Source: an uncultured Clostridia bacterium (GTDB taxonomy: Bacteria > Bacillota > Clostridia > TANB77 > CAG-508). Taken from it: a stretch of 37,591 bases of DNA. Below the pieces are notes generated by a model. That model had not been told where the DNA came from, searched no databases, and saw nothing but the letters and a program-made list of their open reading frames with translations. The stretch is from NCBI GenBank assembly GCA_947625895.1, contig CANQPZ010000012.1:1-37591 (forward strand), written 5' to 3'. The position numbers were made by a program, and so were the translations under genes. How positions within the stretch are numbered: position 1 is the stretch's first letter; every line of letters starts with the position of its first letter. This document shows positions 1 through 9,048 of the stretch, one piece after another.

Positions 1-1
1 A

Positions 2-1117
2 CTTGGAAAACTAAATATGGATGAATTTGCAATGGGAGGATCTACAGAATATTCATACTTCCATAAAACACATAATCCTTGGGATTTGAATAGAGTACCT
101 GGTGGATCATCAGGAGGAAGCGCTGCAGCTGTTGCAGCTAACTTAGTTCCATGGGCTTTAGGAAGTGACACTGGTGGATCAATTAGACAACCAGCCTCAC
201 TATGTGGAGTTGTAGGACTAAAACCAACATATGGACTTGTTTCAAGATATGGATTAGTTGCATTTGCATCTTCACTAGATCAAATTGGACCAATAACAAA
301 AGATGTAGAAGACAATGCAATGTTATTAAATATAATAGCTGGACATGATGAAAAAGATTCAACATCAATTGATAAAGAAAAGAAAGATTACACAAAATCA
401 CTAGTAAAAGATGTTAAAGGATTAAAAATCGGATTACCAAAAGAATTTATTGGTGATGGAATAAATGAAGAAGTTAAAAATGCAATTCTAGAAGCTAAAA
501 AGACATATGAAAAACTTGGAGCAACTGTTGAAGAATGTAGTCTTGACATAGGAAAAGAAGCATTAGCAGTTTATTATATAATTGCTTGTGCAGAAGCTAG
601 TTCAAACTTAGGTAGATTTGATGGAATTAGATATGGTTATAGATCTGAAAAATATGATAACCTAAGAGAAATATATATTAATTCTAGAACAGAAGGATTT
701 GGAGCAGAAGTAAAAAGAAGAATAATATTAGGTACATATGTATTATCTTCAGGATATTATGATGCATATTATAAGAAAGCTCAAAAAGTTAGAACAGTAA
801 TAAGAAATGAATATCAAAAACTATTTGAAAAATATGATGTTATCTTAACACCAACATCACCTACAGTCGCATTTGGAATTGGAGAAAAAACAAACAATCC
901 ATTAGAAATGTATTTAGCAGATATTTGTACTGTTCCAGTAAACATTGCAGGACTACCAGGAATAAGTCTTCCTGCAACAGTTGATTCAAATGGATTACCA
1001 ATAGGAATTCAACTAATTGCAAAACATTTTGATGAGGAAACATTATACAGGGCAGCATATACATTTGAACAGGAAGTAAAATTTAGAGAAAATCATAAAC
1101 CAGAATTCAAAAATTAA
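2..1117 (+). CDS. gatA: Asp-tRNA(Asn)/Glu-tRNA(Gln) amidotransferase subunit A, 5' end cut off by window
   Basis: Amidase subunit of GatCAB, which frees ammonia from glutamine and converts misacylated Glu-tRNA(Gln) or Asp-tRNA(Asn) to the correct amide form in the cytoplasm. The reading frame is open to the window edge (LGKLN precedes the first Met at 17), so the gene is truncated: about 370 of the usual ~485 residues are present and the catalytic lysine lies outside. The amidase signature is visible: [11 protein letters not shown], the [13 protein letters not shown] glycine/serine loop and [13 protein letters not shown], which hold the two catalytic serines. It is followed 12 nt later by gatB in the same operon. 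The ATG at 17 is internal and not the true start. Identity is certain. Confidence 0.97.
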   Translation, partial: LGKLNMDEFAMGGSTEYSYFHKTHNPWDLNRVPGGSSGGSAAAVAANLVPWALGSDTGGSIRQPASLCGVVGLKPTYGLVSRYGLVAFASSLDQIGPITKDVEDNAMLLNIIAGHDEKDSTSIDKEKKDYTKSLVKDVKGLKIGLPKEFIGDGINEEVKNAILEAKKTYEKLGATVEECSLDIGKEALAVYYIIACAEASSNLGRFDGIRYGYRSEKYDNLREIYINSRTEGFGAEVKRRIILGTYVLSSGYYDAYYKKAQKVRTVIRNEYQKLFEKYDVILTPTSPTVAFGIGEKTNNPLEMYLADICTVPVNIAGLPGISLPATVDSNGLPIGIQLIAKHFDEETLYRAAYTFEQEVKFRENHKPEFKN

Positions 1118-1129
1118 GGAGGGAAAAGA

Positions 1130-2575
1130 ATGTCAAGAGAAGATTATGAAGTTGTTATAGGACTTGAAGTACACTGCGAATTATCAACAAAAACAAAAAT
1201 ATTTTGTTCTTGCCCTACAGAATTTGGTGGAGAACCTAATACACATTGTTGCCCAGTTTGTATGGCTATGCCAGGAACACTACCAGTTTTAAATGAAAAA
1301 GTTGTTGAATATGCAGTAAAAGCAGGACTTGCAACAAATTGTAAAATTGCGAGAAATAGTAAAAATGATAGAAAAAATTATTTTTATCCAGATTTACCCA
1401 AAGCATATCAAATATCACAATATGATATGCCACTATGCTATGAAGGTAGTGTAGATATAGAAGATGAAAATGGCGAAAAGAAAACAATAAGAATTACAAG
1501 AATTCATATAGAAGAAGACGCAGGTAAATTAAACCATGATGAATATGGAAGAGGAAGTTTTGTTGATTTAAACAGAGCTGGAGTTCCTTTAATAGAAGTT
1601 GTTTCTGAACCAGATATTAGAAGTGCTGAAGAAGCAGAAACATATTTAAGAAAGTTAAAATCTATATTTGAATATATTCAAGTTTCAGACTGTAAAATGC
1701 AAGAAGGATCTTTAAGAGCAGATGTTAACGTTTCAGTAAGAAAGAAAGGTTCAACAGAATTCGGAACAAGAACAGAAATGAAAAACATGAACTCTTTTAG
1801 ATCAATAGTTAGAGCAATCAAATATGAAGCAGATAGACAAGTTGAAGAAATTGAAAGAGGAAATACTATCACACAAGAAACTTTAAGATGGGATGACATA
1901 TCAGGAAAGACATTCCCAATGAGAGACAAGGAAGATGCACAAGATTATAGATATTTCCCTGATCCAGATTTAGTAGCAATTAAATTAAGTGATGAATATA
2001 TAGAAAACATAAAAAAAGAATTGCCTGAATTACCAGAAGTTAAAAAAGCAAGATATATTGAAGAATTTGAATTAAGTCAGAAAGCTGCAAATTTGGTTAC
2101 TTCATCTAAATATTATTCTGATATTTTTGATATAGCAACAGAAAAATCACACAACCCTAAGGCTGTTAGCAACTGGTTAATGTCAGATGTCGCAAGAATA
2201 TTAAATGAAAAAGAAGAAGAAGCTGACAAGATACCATTTACAGGAGAACAACTTGGAGAGTTAGTTGAGCTAATAGATAAGGGAACAATAAGTAATAGTA
2301 TTGGAAAGAAAGTATTAGATGAACTATTTGAAAATCCAAAAGCTCCAAGCAAAATAATAGAAGAAAAAGGATGGATTCAAATTTCTGATGAAGGAGCAAT
2401 AAAGGAAGTAGTACTTAAAGTTCTACAAAATAATCCTCAATCAGTTGCTGATTATAAAGGTGGAAAAGATAAAGCAATTGGATTCTTAGTTGGACAGGCA
2501 ATGAAAGAAACAAAAGGAAAAGCTAATCCACAGATGCTTAACGAAATGTTTATAGATGAGATAAATAAGATGTAA
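1130..2575 (+). CDS. gatB: Asp-tRNA(Asn)/Glu-tRNA(Gln) amidotransferase subunit B
   Basis: tRNA-binding kinase subunit of GatCAB: it phosphorylates the misacylated tRNA carboxylate and receives ammonia from GatA. At 481 residues it has the family length. Visible signatures are the N-terminal IGLEVHCEL, a cysteine cluster (C26, C28, C41, C44) of the zinc site, CPVCMAMPGTLPVLN, and YFYPDLPKAYQISQYD. The C-terminal ~150 residues form the helical and YqeY-like tRNA-binding tail ending near IGFLVGQAMKETKGKANP. The ATG follows a strong GGAGGG site 7 nt upstream, 12 nt after gatA, so the two are co-transcribed. A terminator follows at once. Confidence 0.98.
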   Translation: MSREDYEVVIGLEVHCELSTKTKIFCSCPTEFGGEPNTHCCPVCMAMPGTLPVLNEKVVEYAVKAGLATNCKIARNSKNDRKNYFYPDLPKAYQISQYDMPLCYEGSVDIEDENGEKKTIRITRIHIEEDAGKLNHDEYGRGSFVDLNRAGVPLIEVVSEPDIRSAEEAETYLRKLKSIFEYIQVSDCKMQEGSLRADVNVSVRKKGSTEFGTRTEMKNMNSFRSIVRAIKYEADRQVEEIERGNTITQETLRWDDISGKTFPMRDKEDAQDYRYFPDPDLVAIKLSDEYIENIKKELPELPEVKKARYIEEFELSQKAANLVTSSKYYSDIFDIATEKSHNPKAVSNWLMSDVARILNEKEEEADKIPFTGEQLGELVELIDKGTISNSIGKKVLDELFENPKAPSKIIEEKGWIQISDEGAIKEVVLKVLQNNPQSVADYKGGKDKAIGFLVGQAMKETKGKANPQMLNEMFIDEINKM

Positions 2576-2587
2576 AAAGACAAAATA

Positions 2588-2622
2588 AAAACGTGAGGTA
2601 AATTACCTCACGTTTTATTTTT
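2588..2622. terminator. Bidirectional terminator between gatB and lemA
   Basis: Perfect 10-bp stem ACGTGAGGTA/TACCTCACGT (2591-2600 with 2604-2613), extended by A/T pairs, three-base loop, with a T-rich tail on the plus side and an A-run on the other. It can end both the gatAB transcript and the convergent lemA transcript. Confidence 0.9.
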
Positions 2623-2627
2623 CAAAA

Positions 2628-3191
2628 TTAAAATGAAACTTTTACATTATTTTTAACTTCATCGTTTTCAACTTTAAATAGATCTCTATGTTTGAAATTA
2701 AACATTCCAGCGATTATATTATCAGGGAAAACTTCTATTTTTGTGTTATACATTGTAACTACATTATTATATGAAGCTCTTGAAGCAGAAAGTTTATTTT
2801 CTGTATTAGCAAGTTCTTCTTGTAAACTAATAAAGTTTGCATTTGCTTTTAAATCTGGATAAGATTCAGCAATTGCCATAATTGATTTTAATGCATTTGA
2901 AAGTTCTGATTCTAAGTTTGCCTTTTCTTGAACTGTTTGAACATTTGCCCAAGAAGAACGTAAGTCAGTAATTTTTGTTAGAACAGATTCTTCATGTTTC
3001 ATATAGCCTTTAACTGTTTCAATAAGATTTGGAATCAAATCAAATCTTCTTTGTAATTCAACATCTATTTGAGCCCAAGAGTTGTCTACCTGATTTCTAA
3101 GTCCAACAAGTTTATTATATGTAAGAGCTATTAAAACAACAATAGCAACAATTATTGCAATAACAATAAATAATATTATACCACCTGTCAT
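2628..3191 (-). CDS. lemA: LemA family membrane protein
   Basis: LemA-family protein, 187 residues. An N-terminal membrane helix (about residues 4-25, rich in Ile/Val/Ala) is followed by the conserved TYNKLVGLRNQVDNSWAQID and LQRRFDLIPNLIETVKGYM segments, then a helical bundle containing YPDLKAN and the closing FNFKHRDLFKVE. The family's biochemical role is not established; a short cytoplasmic or outside tail and a coiled, helical body are typical. AAAGGAGG lies 8 nt before the ATG. It stands alone, convergent with gatB and divergent from the wall hydrolase gene. Confidence 0.95.
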   Translation of the reverse strand: MTGGIILFIVIAIIVAIVVLIALTYNKLVGLRNQVDNSWAQIDVELQRRFDLIPNLIETVKGYMKHEESVLTKITDLRSSWANVQTVQEKANLESELSNALKSIMAIAESYPDLKANANFISLQEELANTENKLSASRASYNNVVTMYNTKIEVFPDNIIAGMFNFKHRDLFKVENDEVKNNVKVSF

Positions 3192-3500
3192 AACTAAGGC
3201 CTCCTTTATTTTCTATTATATATGCATAATAGCATATGATAAAAAAAAATACAATAATAATAAGAAAATAAGTACTAAAAAAATACAAGCTTCATATAAT
3301 ATTATTAAAGATAAAAAAATGTAACAAAATTGTAAAAAAAATTTAAAATAAAGTCCGCTATTTTCTAGAGTTTGGGACTAACAATATTATGTGAAACTCA
3401 AGAAACTAGAAGTCTGTAAGGATTTGGAAAACGCTACAAAATTTGACAAAATTGAACAAATTCTGTATAATCTAATTGTTATTTCTTAAAGGAGGAATAT
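3192..3500. other. Intergenic region between divergent lemA and wall-hydrolase genes
   Basis: About 310 nt without a gene. It holds the lemA ribosome binding site and a weak reverse -10 (TATAAT, 3215-3220), a short AT palindrome (ATATGC/GCATAT, 3220-3237), a 15-nt stretch at 3353-3367 that resembles the end of the dispersed repeat described at 8084 (GTCCGCTATT then TTCTA), and the forward consensus promoter at 3443-3471. I see no RNA gene in it. Confidence 0.6.
3443..3471 (+). promoter_or_regulatory. Consensus housekeeping promoter for the wall-hydrolase gene
   Basis: Perfect TTGACA (3443-3448), 17-nt spacer, perfect TATAAT (3466-3471). The transcript would start near 3478, giving a leader of about 20 nt that carries the AAAGGAGG site. 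Confidence 0.9.
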
Positions 3501-4499
3501 ATGAAATCAGAAGATAGCTTATCTAAAGGATTAATAAAAAGAATATTTTTCATGGTTCTAGTTTTATTAGTACTATTAGGTATGGGCGTATTAGCTGGAA
3601 CTAGTGCAGTTAATACAGTAACAATAAAGTTCGCAGACAAAACAGAATTAACAGTTGTTACTACTAAAGATAACATATCAGAAATTCTAAAAGAAAATAA
3701 TATATACATTCTTGATGACGAGGTAGTTGAAGAAGGATTAGACTCAACTATAGGAGCAGATAAAACTATAACAATAAGAAGAAAATCAGATGTTATAGAG
3801 CAAAATGATAATACAGAAGAAACTCAAGTACAAGTTATAAAAAGTGAAGAACTACTTAGTCCAGAAGGAAAAGTTATTGTTGAAAAAATAGTTAAAGAAA
3901 CTGTTGAGATTCCATTTGAAACAATAACAAAAGAAGTTACTTCAAATAATGACGGAGAAAAAGTAAATAGAGTAGTTCAAGAAGGAAAAAACGGAATAAA
4001 AGAAATAACATATAAAATAAAATATGAAAATGATGTTGAAATAGAAAGAACTAAAGTATCAGAAGAAACTATACAAGAACCAGTTAATAAGATAATAGAG
4101 GTATCAGTTAAAGTTGTAGCTTCAAGCAGAGGTTCAAGTGCTATTAGAACAGGAGCTGGATCTTGGTCATATTCTGCTGCAGATATAGACTTATTATGTG
4201 CTATAACAGCTCAAGAAAGTAGCTCTAGCTATGAAGGTGCTCTTGCAGTTATAACCTCAGCTTGTAATAGAGCTGAAAAAAGAGGAACAGATCCATTAAC
4301 TGAGTATAAAAGACCAAATCAATATTGCTATTCAATAGACTCACATTGGAAAAAAAGATTAAATGGAAATTATTCTTCAGTTGTAAAAAAAGCAGTTACA
4401 GATGCTTTAAATGGAGTTAGAAATCACCCATATACATCATTTAGATCTGCTAGAACAGGAAAAGCTGGACTTAATATCGGAGGTAATGTTTACTTTTAA
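3501..4499 (+). CDS. Membrane-anchored cell wall hydrolase (DUF348-G5-SleB-like)
   Basis: Predicted surface enzyme that cleaves peptidoglycan. Order of parts over 332 residues: one membrane/signal helix (about 12-34); a DUF348-type segment (about 42-92, VTIKFADKTELTVVTTKDNI); a G5 domain (about 128-200, with KETVEIPFETITKEV and VNRVVQEGKNGIKEITYKI), a wall-associated fold; then a SleB-like Hydrolase_2 domain (about 228-332). In the last, LLCAITAQESSSSYEGALAVITSACNRA matches the family's E-x-x-x-x-x-x-EG core, with E239 the likely catalytic acid. SleB enzymes act in spore cortex breakdown or wall turnover; the DUF348-G5 front end is like that of YabE-type proteins, which carry another catalytic domain. 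ATG chosen from the AAAGGAGG site. Single-gene unit. Confidence 0.85.
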   Translation: MKSEDSLSKGLIKRIFFMVLVLLVLLGMGVLAGTSAVNTVTIKFADKTELTVVTTKDNISEILKENNIYILDDEVVEEGLDSTIGADKTITIRRKSDVIEQNDNTEETQVQVIKSEELLSPEGKVIVEKIVKETVEIPFETITKEVTSNNDGEKVNRVVQEGKNGIKEITYKIKYENDVEIERTKVSEETIQEPVNKIIEVSVKVVASSRGSSAIRTGAGSWSYSAADIDLLCAITAQESSSSYEGALAVITSACNRAEKRGTDPLTEYKRPNQYCYSIDSHWKKRLNGNYSSVVKKAVTDALNGVRNHPYTSFRSARTGKAGLNIGGNVYF

Positions 4500-4507
4500 A
4501 ATATATT

Positions 4508-4540
4508 AAAGACGTACAAAAATGTACGTCTTTTTTTATA
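4508..4540 (+). terminator. Terminator after wall-hydrolase gene
   Basis: Stem AAAGACGTACA/TGTACGTCTTT (4508-4518 with 4523-4533), AAAA loop, then a T-run. Confidence 0.92.
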
Positions 4541-4541
4541 C

Positions 4542-4567
4542 AAAAAAACGAGTACATATAGTACTCG
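4542..4567 (-). terminator. Terminator after J-domain gene
   Basis: Stem CGAGTAC/GTACTCG (4549-4555 with 4561-4567), five-base loop; on the minus strand it is followed by seven T (4542-4548). It faces the preceding plus-strand terminator, a separate hairpin. Confidence 0.85.
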
Positions 4568-4581
4568 CTTTTAAATTTTAT

Positions 4582-5271
4582 TTATGAAAATATACCAAAT
4601 ATTACGGTAAAAATTGCTTTAACAAGATTTACAAGTAATCTAACTACAATATTTTCCTCATATAATTCAATACACAAATCATGAATTGGAGGAATGAAAA
4701 ATAGTATTGTAAAAACTACTATAATAACAATAACTGTTAGAACAATTTGCATTATTCTCTTAAATGTCCATTTATATTTTAACTTATAACCTCTTTCACG
4801 TAGATATGCATCATATGCTTCTAAATATCTTTCTTGAAGTTTTTCTTTAAGTTTTTTTGCTTCCTTTTCACTTAAGCCTGCAGTGTTTACATAGAAGTTA
4901 TCTTCGTTATCAGTATAATATCCATTAGAATAAGAAATTGTATTATAATTTGTAAATTGTTTATCAATATCATCTGAAGGTTGAGAACTTTGCGAGTTAA
5001 TTGTGCTACCAGTATGTGACGCTTTTCTTTCTTCTTTCCTTCTTTCAAGTTCACGCTTTTTGGCTAATATATTATCATAATTAGCTCTTTTCTCATCAGA
5101 AATTAAAACATCATAAGCTTCATTTAATTGCTTCATCTTTTGTTCAGCTTCTTTTCTATTATCTTGATTTAAATCTGGATGATATTTTTTTGCTAATGTC
5201 TTATATGCCTTTTCAATTACCTCTTTAGAAGCTTTTTCACTTACTTCCAAAATCTCATAATAATTAGCCAT
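4582..5271 (-). CDS. J-domain (DnaJ-like) membrane protein
   Basis: A J-domain protein, expected to stimulate the ATPase of DnaK at the membrane. The J domain is residues 1-65 with the invariant HPD at 31-33 ([10 protein letters not shown]). A charged, Lys/Arg/Glu-rich and Ser-rich linker follows (about 70-150), then two hydrophobic segments near the C-terminus (about 172-195 and 207-228). It lacks the Gly/Phe, zinc and C-terminal client-binding domains, so it is not DnaJ itself. The start at 5271 (MANYYEIL) is chosen because AAGGAG lies 7 nt upstream; an upstream in-frame ATG at 5295 has no such site. A minus-strand extended -10 (TGTTATAAT, 5328-5336) is a candidate promoter. The client and the reason for membrane anchoring are unknown. 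Confidence 0.88.
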   Translation of the reverse strand: MANYYEILEVSEKASKEVIEKAYKTLAKKYHPDLNQDNRKEAEQKMKQLNEAYDVLISDEKRANYDNILAKKRELERRKEERKASHTGSTINSQSSQPSDDIDKQFTNYNTISYSNGYYTDNEDNFYVNTAGLSEKEAKKLKEKLQERYLEAYDAYLRERGYKLKYKWTFKRIMQIVLTVIVIIVVFTILFFIPPIHDLCIELYEENIVVRLLVNLVKAIFTVIFGIFS

Positions 5272-5374
5272 AATTTTCTCCTTAGAATAAAGCAAATTTA
5301 ATTATAAAATGCCTTTATATAAGTGAATTATAACATTAAAGAAATAATAAAACAACAAAATAAAATTAATAATA

Positions 5375-5403
5375 TTGAAATAAATTTATAAAATGGGTAT
5401 ACT
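5375..5403 (+). promoter_or_regulatory. Promoter for adhE
   Basis: TTGAAA (5375-5380), 17-nt spacer, TATACT (5398-5403). It would give a ~30-nt leader before the AAGGAGG site. No clear Rex operator palindrome was found around it. Confidence 0.7.
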
Positions 5404-5439
5404 ACATTTGAAACTTTATTTTGTTAAGGAGGTTTTTTT

Positions 5440-8046
5440 ATGGCAGAAGTCGACGAGAAGAAGGTTAAAGAGATGATTGACAATCTAGTTGAAAGAGCCA
5501 AAAAAGCATCAGAAGAATATTTAAAACTAGATCAAGATCAAATTAACGAAATTGTTAAAAAAATGTCAATGGCTGGACTAGAAAATCATATGAGACTAGC
5601 AAAGATGGCAGTTGACGAAACTGGTAGAGGAATATACGAAGATAAGATTACAAAGAATATGTTTGCAACAGAATATATTTATCACAGTATAAAATACGAC
5701 AAAACTGTTGGCGTAATAAATGAAAATAATGAAGAAGGATACACAGAAATTGCAGAACCAATTGGAATAATTGCAGGAGTAACGCCAGTAACTAATCCAA
5801 CATCAACAACAATGTTTAAATCTTTAATTGCAGTCAAAACAAGAAATGTAATTATATTTGGTTTTCATCCATCTGCACAAAAATGCAGTAGTGAAGCTGC
5901 AAGAATTTTAAGAGATGCAGCTGTTGAAGCTGGAGCACCAAAAGATTGTATATTATGGATTGAAGAACCATCAATCGAAGCTACAAGGTGTTTAATGAAT
6001 CATCCAGAAGTTAACTTGATATTAGCAACAGGTGGAACCGGAATGGTTAAATCAGCTTACTCTTGTGGAAAACCAGCATTAGGAGTTGGACCAGGAAATG
6101 TACCTTGTTATATTGATAGAACAGCAAAATTAGAGACATCAGTAAATGATTTAGTAATGTCTAAATCTTTTGATAATGGTATGATATGTGCATCTGAACA
6201 AGCAGTTATTGTTGACAAAGAGATTGCAAAAGACTTTGAAAAATTAATGAAAAATGATGGTTGCTATTTTGCAACAAAAGAAGAAAAAGAAAAATTAGAA
6301 AAAGTTATTTTTGAAAAAAGAGATGACGGAACATATAAGCTTGCTGGAAAAATACCTGGACAAAGTCCATATAAAATTGCCCAATTGGCAGATATAAATA
6401 TTCCTGAAGATACAAAAGTTTTAGTTGTAAAGGAAACAGGAGTAGGAGATGAATATCCATATTCTAAAGAAAAATTAAGCCCAATATTAACATATTATAC
6501 AGTTAAAGATAAAGAAGAGGGAATACCACTTGCAGAAAGATTAATTGAATATGGTGGTCTTGGTCATTCAGCAGTTATACATTCAGAAGATCAAAATACA
6601 ATATTAGAATTTTCTGAAAAAGTAAAAGTTGGAAGAATAATTGTTAATTCTCCATCTACACATGGAGCTATTGGAGATATTTATAATACAAATATGCCTT
6701 CACTTACACTTGGATGCGGTACATTTGGAGGAAATTCAACTACAGCAAATGTTTCATCAGTTAATTTAATTAATATAAAAAGAGTAGCAAATAGGAGAGT
6801 AAATATGCAATGGTTTAAAGTTCCAGAAAAAATATATTTTGAAGCTGGGTCAATAGCTTATCTAGAAAAAATGCCAGATATTTCAAGAGCTTTTATAGTA
6901 ACTGATCCATCAATGGTAAAACTAGGATATGTAGATAAAATTTTATATCATTTAAGAAAAAGAGAAAAATATGTACATTCAGAAATCTTTTCTGAAGTAG
7001 AAGCAGATCCATCTTTTGAAACTATCCAAAAAGGTGTTGAAGCAATGAACAATTTCCAACCAGATGTTATTATAGCACTAGGTGGAGGAAGCCCAATGGA
7101 TGCAGCAAAAGGAATGTGGCTATTCTATGAACATCCAGAAGCAGATGTAGAAGGATTAAAACTTAAATTTATGGATATAAGAAAACGTACTTATAAATTT
7201 CCAAAGTTAGGTCAAAAAACAAAATTAGTAGCAATTCCAACAACATCAGGAACAGGATCAGAAGTAACATCATTTGCTGTTATAACTGATAAAAAGAAAA
7301 ATATAAAATATCCTCTAGCAGATTATGAACTTACACCTGATATTGCAATCATAGATCCAGATTTAGTAATGACTTTGCCAAAGAAAATGACAGCAGATAC
7401 AGGTATGGATGTATTAACACATGCAATTGAAGCTTATGTGTCAAATATGGCATCTGATTATACAGATGGTCTAGCAGAAAAAGCAATAGAGTTAGTTTAT
7501 AATAATTTGGTAGAAGCATATAAAAACGGAAACAATAGAGTAGCAAGAGAAAAAATGCATAATGCAAGTACAATCGCAGGAATGGCATTTACTAATGCAT
7601 TCTTAGGAATTAACCATTCACTTGCTCATAAGTTAGGTGGAGAATTCCATATTCCTCATGGAAGAGCAAATGCAATAATACTTCCATATGTTATAGAATA
7701 TAATGCTAAAGAACCAACAAAATTTGTTTCTTTCCCTAAATATGAATATTTTATAGCTGATAAAAAGTATGCTAAAATTGCTGAAAAGCTTGGATTACCA
7801 GCAAGCACTACTGAAGAAGGAGTTAAATCTCTAATAAAAGTAGTACAGAACTTACTAGTAGAACTTGAATTACCTACTTCACTAAAAGAATATGGAATAG
7901 ATGAAAATGAATTTCTATCAAAAGTTGATGAACTTGCTGATAGAGCATTTGAGGATCAATGTACTAATGCAAATCCACGTGTGCCACTTGTAACAGAACT
8001 AAAGCAAATACTATTAGATGCATACTATGGTAGGGAAATTAAATAA
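5440..8046 (+). CDS. adhE: Bifunctional acetaldehyde-CoA/alcohol dehydrogenase
   Basis: Two-domain fermentative enzyme that reduces acetyl-CoA to acetaldehyde and then to ethanol, regenerating NAD+. The 868-residue length is standard. The N-terminal aldehyde dehydrogenase half (about 1-445) has the catalytic cysteine in GMICASEQ (C250). The iron-dependent alcohol dehydrogenase half (about 455-868) has the NAD-binding GGGSPMDAAKG (from 548) and the metal ligands D657, H661 (MDVLTHAIEAY), H726 and H740 (NHSLAHKLGGEFHIPHG). Such proteins form filaments called spirosomes. AAGGAGG precedes the ATG. It is a single-gene unit with its own promoter and terminator, which fits an obligate fermenter. Confidence 0.97.
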   Translation: MAEVDEKKVKEMIDNLVERAKKASEEYLKLDQDQINEIVKKMSMAGLENHMRLAKMAVDETGRGIYEDKITKNMFATEYIYHSIKYDKTVGVINENNEEGYTEIAEPIGIIAGVTPVTNPTSTTMFKSLIAVKTRNVIIFGFHPSAQKCSSEAARILRDAAVEAGAPKDCILWIEEPSIEATRCLMNHPEVNLILATGGTGMVKSAYSCGKPALGVGPGNVPCYIDRTAKLETSVNDLVMSKSFDNGMICASEQAVIVDKEIAKDFEKLMKNDGCYFATKEEKEKLEKVIFEKRDDGTYKLAGKIPGQSPYKIAQLADINIPEDTKVLVVKETGVGDEYPYSKEKLSPILTYYTVKDKEEGIPLAERLIEYGGLGHSAVIHSEDQNTILEFSEKVKVGRIIVNSPSTHGAIGDIYNTNMPSLTLGCGTFGGNSTTANVSSVNLINIKRVANRRVNMQWFKVPEKIYFEAGSIAYLEKMPDISRAFIVTDPSMVKLGYVDKILYHLRKREKYVHSEIFSEVEADPSFETIQKGVEAMNNFQPDVIIALGGGSPMDAAKGMWLFYEHPEADVEGLKLKFMDIRKRTYKFPKLGQKTKLVAIPTTSGTGSEVTSFAVITDKKKNIKYPLADYELTPDIAIIDPDLVMTLPKKMTADTGMDVLTHAIEAYVSNMASDYTDGLAEKAIELVYNNLVEAYKNGNNRVAREKMHNASTIAGMAFTNAFLGINHSLAHKLGGEFHIPHGRANAIILPYVIEYNAKEPTKFVSFPKYEYFIADKKYAKIAEKLGLPASTTEEGVKSLIKVVQNLLVELELPTSLKEYGIDENEFLSKVDELADRAFEDQCTNANPRVPLVTELKQILLDAYYGREIK

Positions 8047-8053
8047 ATAAAAC

Positions 8054-8084
8054 AAAAAGATACTAGAAATCTAGTATCTTTTTT
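8054..8084 (+). terminator. Terminator after adhE
   Basis: Long stem AAAAAGATACTAGA/TCTAGTATCTTTTT (8054-8067 with 8070-8083) ending in the T-run. The dispersed repeat starts at the last T. Confidence 0.92.
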
Positions 8085-8438
8085 ATATAATAGGAAATTG
8101 CTCCGCATTTCTTATTATATAAAGGCTTCGCCACAAATCCACACAAAATTTCTAAAGAAATTTTGGCGGGCGAACAATTGACGCGGACTTTGCAATAAAT
8201 TTATATAGTATAACATATAAAAATGTCCGCTATTGTTATATAATAGGAAATTGCTCCGCATTTCCTATTATATAAAGGCTTCGCCACAAATCCACACAAA
8301 ATTTCTAAAGAAATTTTGGCGAGCGAACAATTGACGCGGACTTTGCAATAAATTTATATAGTATAACATATAAAAATGTCCGCTATTGTTCTATAATAGG
8401 AAAATACTCTGCATTTCCTATTATATAAAGGCTTCGTC
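8084..8438 (+). repeat. Tandem 153-bp repeat, two full copies and one partial
   Basis: Copy 1 is 8084-8236, copy 2 is 8237-8389 and a 5' partial copy is 8390-8438; the period is exactly 153 bp and copies 1 and 2 differ at very few positions. Each unit has three nested structures: a terminal hairpin (in copy 2 a perfect 15-bp stem, 8237-8251 with 8260-8274, loop TGCTCCGC); a central hairpin AAAATTTCT/AGAAATTTT closed by CGCC/GGCG; and a distal stem GCGGAC/GTCCGC (8183-8188 with 8225-8230). The invariant AAAGGCTTCGCC follows the first hairpin. There is no ORF and no obvious spacer variation. Related pieces lie at 20051-20137 and 24140-24222. Confidence 0.93.
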
Positions 8439-8521
8439 TAACTAAAACAGTAGATTATAAAAATATTAATATTTAAGAATAAATTTGCAACTTAATAATA
8501 ATTTGAATTAGAGGTGAGTAT

Positions 8522-8980
8522 ATGAGGAAAATATATATTTTTATAAAATCTATATTATTTCCTGTTCTAGTTGGATGGCTAGTAGGAATAATAATATCAG
8601 ATTCTATGGATTATTCAAATTTGGTAAAACCAATAGGAGCACCACCCGGAATCATTTTTCCAATTGTATGGATAAGTTTATATATATTAATGGGAGTATC
8701 ATATGGAATTTTAGAAAATAGAGAATTAATAGACAAAAGCATTAATTACATTTATTATTTGCAACTATTAGTAAATGCTATTTGGCCAATTATTTTCTTT
8801 GTATTAAAAATGAGATTATTAGCATTTGCTTGGATTTTCTTACTAGCTATTTTAATTGCATTAATGATTGAAAAGTTTTATTCAAAAAACAAACTTTCAG
8901 GTATTTTACAATTTCCATATTTAATATGGACTATTTTTGCCGCATATCTTAACTTTTCCATATATTTATTAAACAAATAA
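8522..8980 (+). CDS. tspO: TspO/MBR (translocator protein) family membrane protein
   Basis: Small membrane protein of the TspO/peripheral benzodiazepine receptor family, which binds tetrapyrroles; its role in anaerobic Firmicutes is unsettled. The 152 residues contain five hydrophobic helices. The family signature is plain: KPIGAPPGIIFPIVWISLYILMG (about 39-61), then LQLLVNAIWPIIFF (about 80-93), and LQFPYLIWTIFAAYLNF near the C-terminus. The start is supported by GAGGTGA 4-5 nt upstream. The dut gene follows 68 nt later and probably shares the transcript. Confidence 0.93.
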   Translation: MRKIYIFIKSILFPVLVGWLVGIIISDSMDYSNLVKPIGAPPGIIFPIVWISLYILMGVSYGILENRELIDKSINYIYYLQLLVNAIWPIIFFVLKMRLLAFAWIFLLAILIALMIEKFYSKNKLSGILQFPYLIWTIFAAYLNFSIYLLNK

Positions 8981-9048
8981 TAGTATTGCCAAAAAAAAAT
9001 AATTATTATAAAATAACAAAAAATGAAATAAAAAGAGAGGTCAGAAAA

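Larger units (their letters stand above)
8047..8521. other. Gene-free interval between adhE and tspO
   Basis: Holds the adhE terminator, the 153-bp repeat array, then ~80 nt of plain AT-rich sequence (8439-8521) with an AGGTGA ribosome binding site for tspO. No convincing promoter for tspO was found. Confidence 0.7.

Noticed and set aside
5404..5440. Rex operator at adhE
   Set aside because: Only a half-site (TTGTTAA) overlapping the ribosome binding site is seen, without the inverted partner.
8084..8438. CRISPR array
   Set aside because: The period is 153 bp with whole-unit identity and no unique spacers; no cas genes are near.
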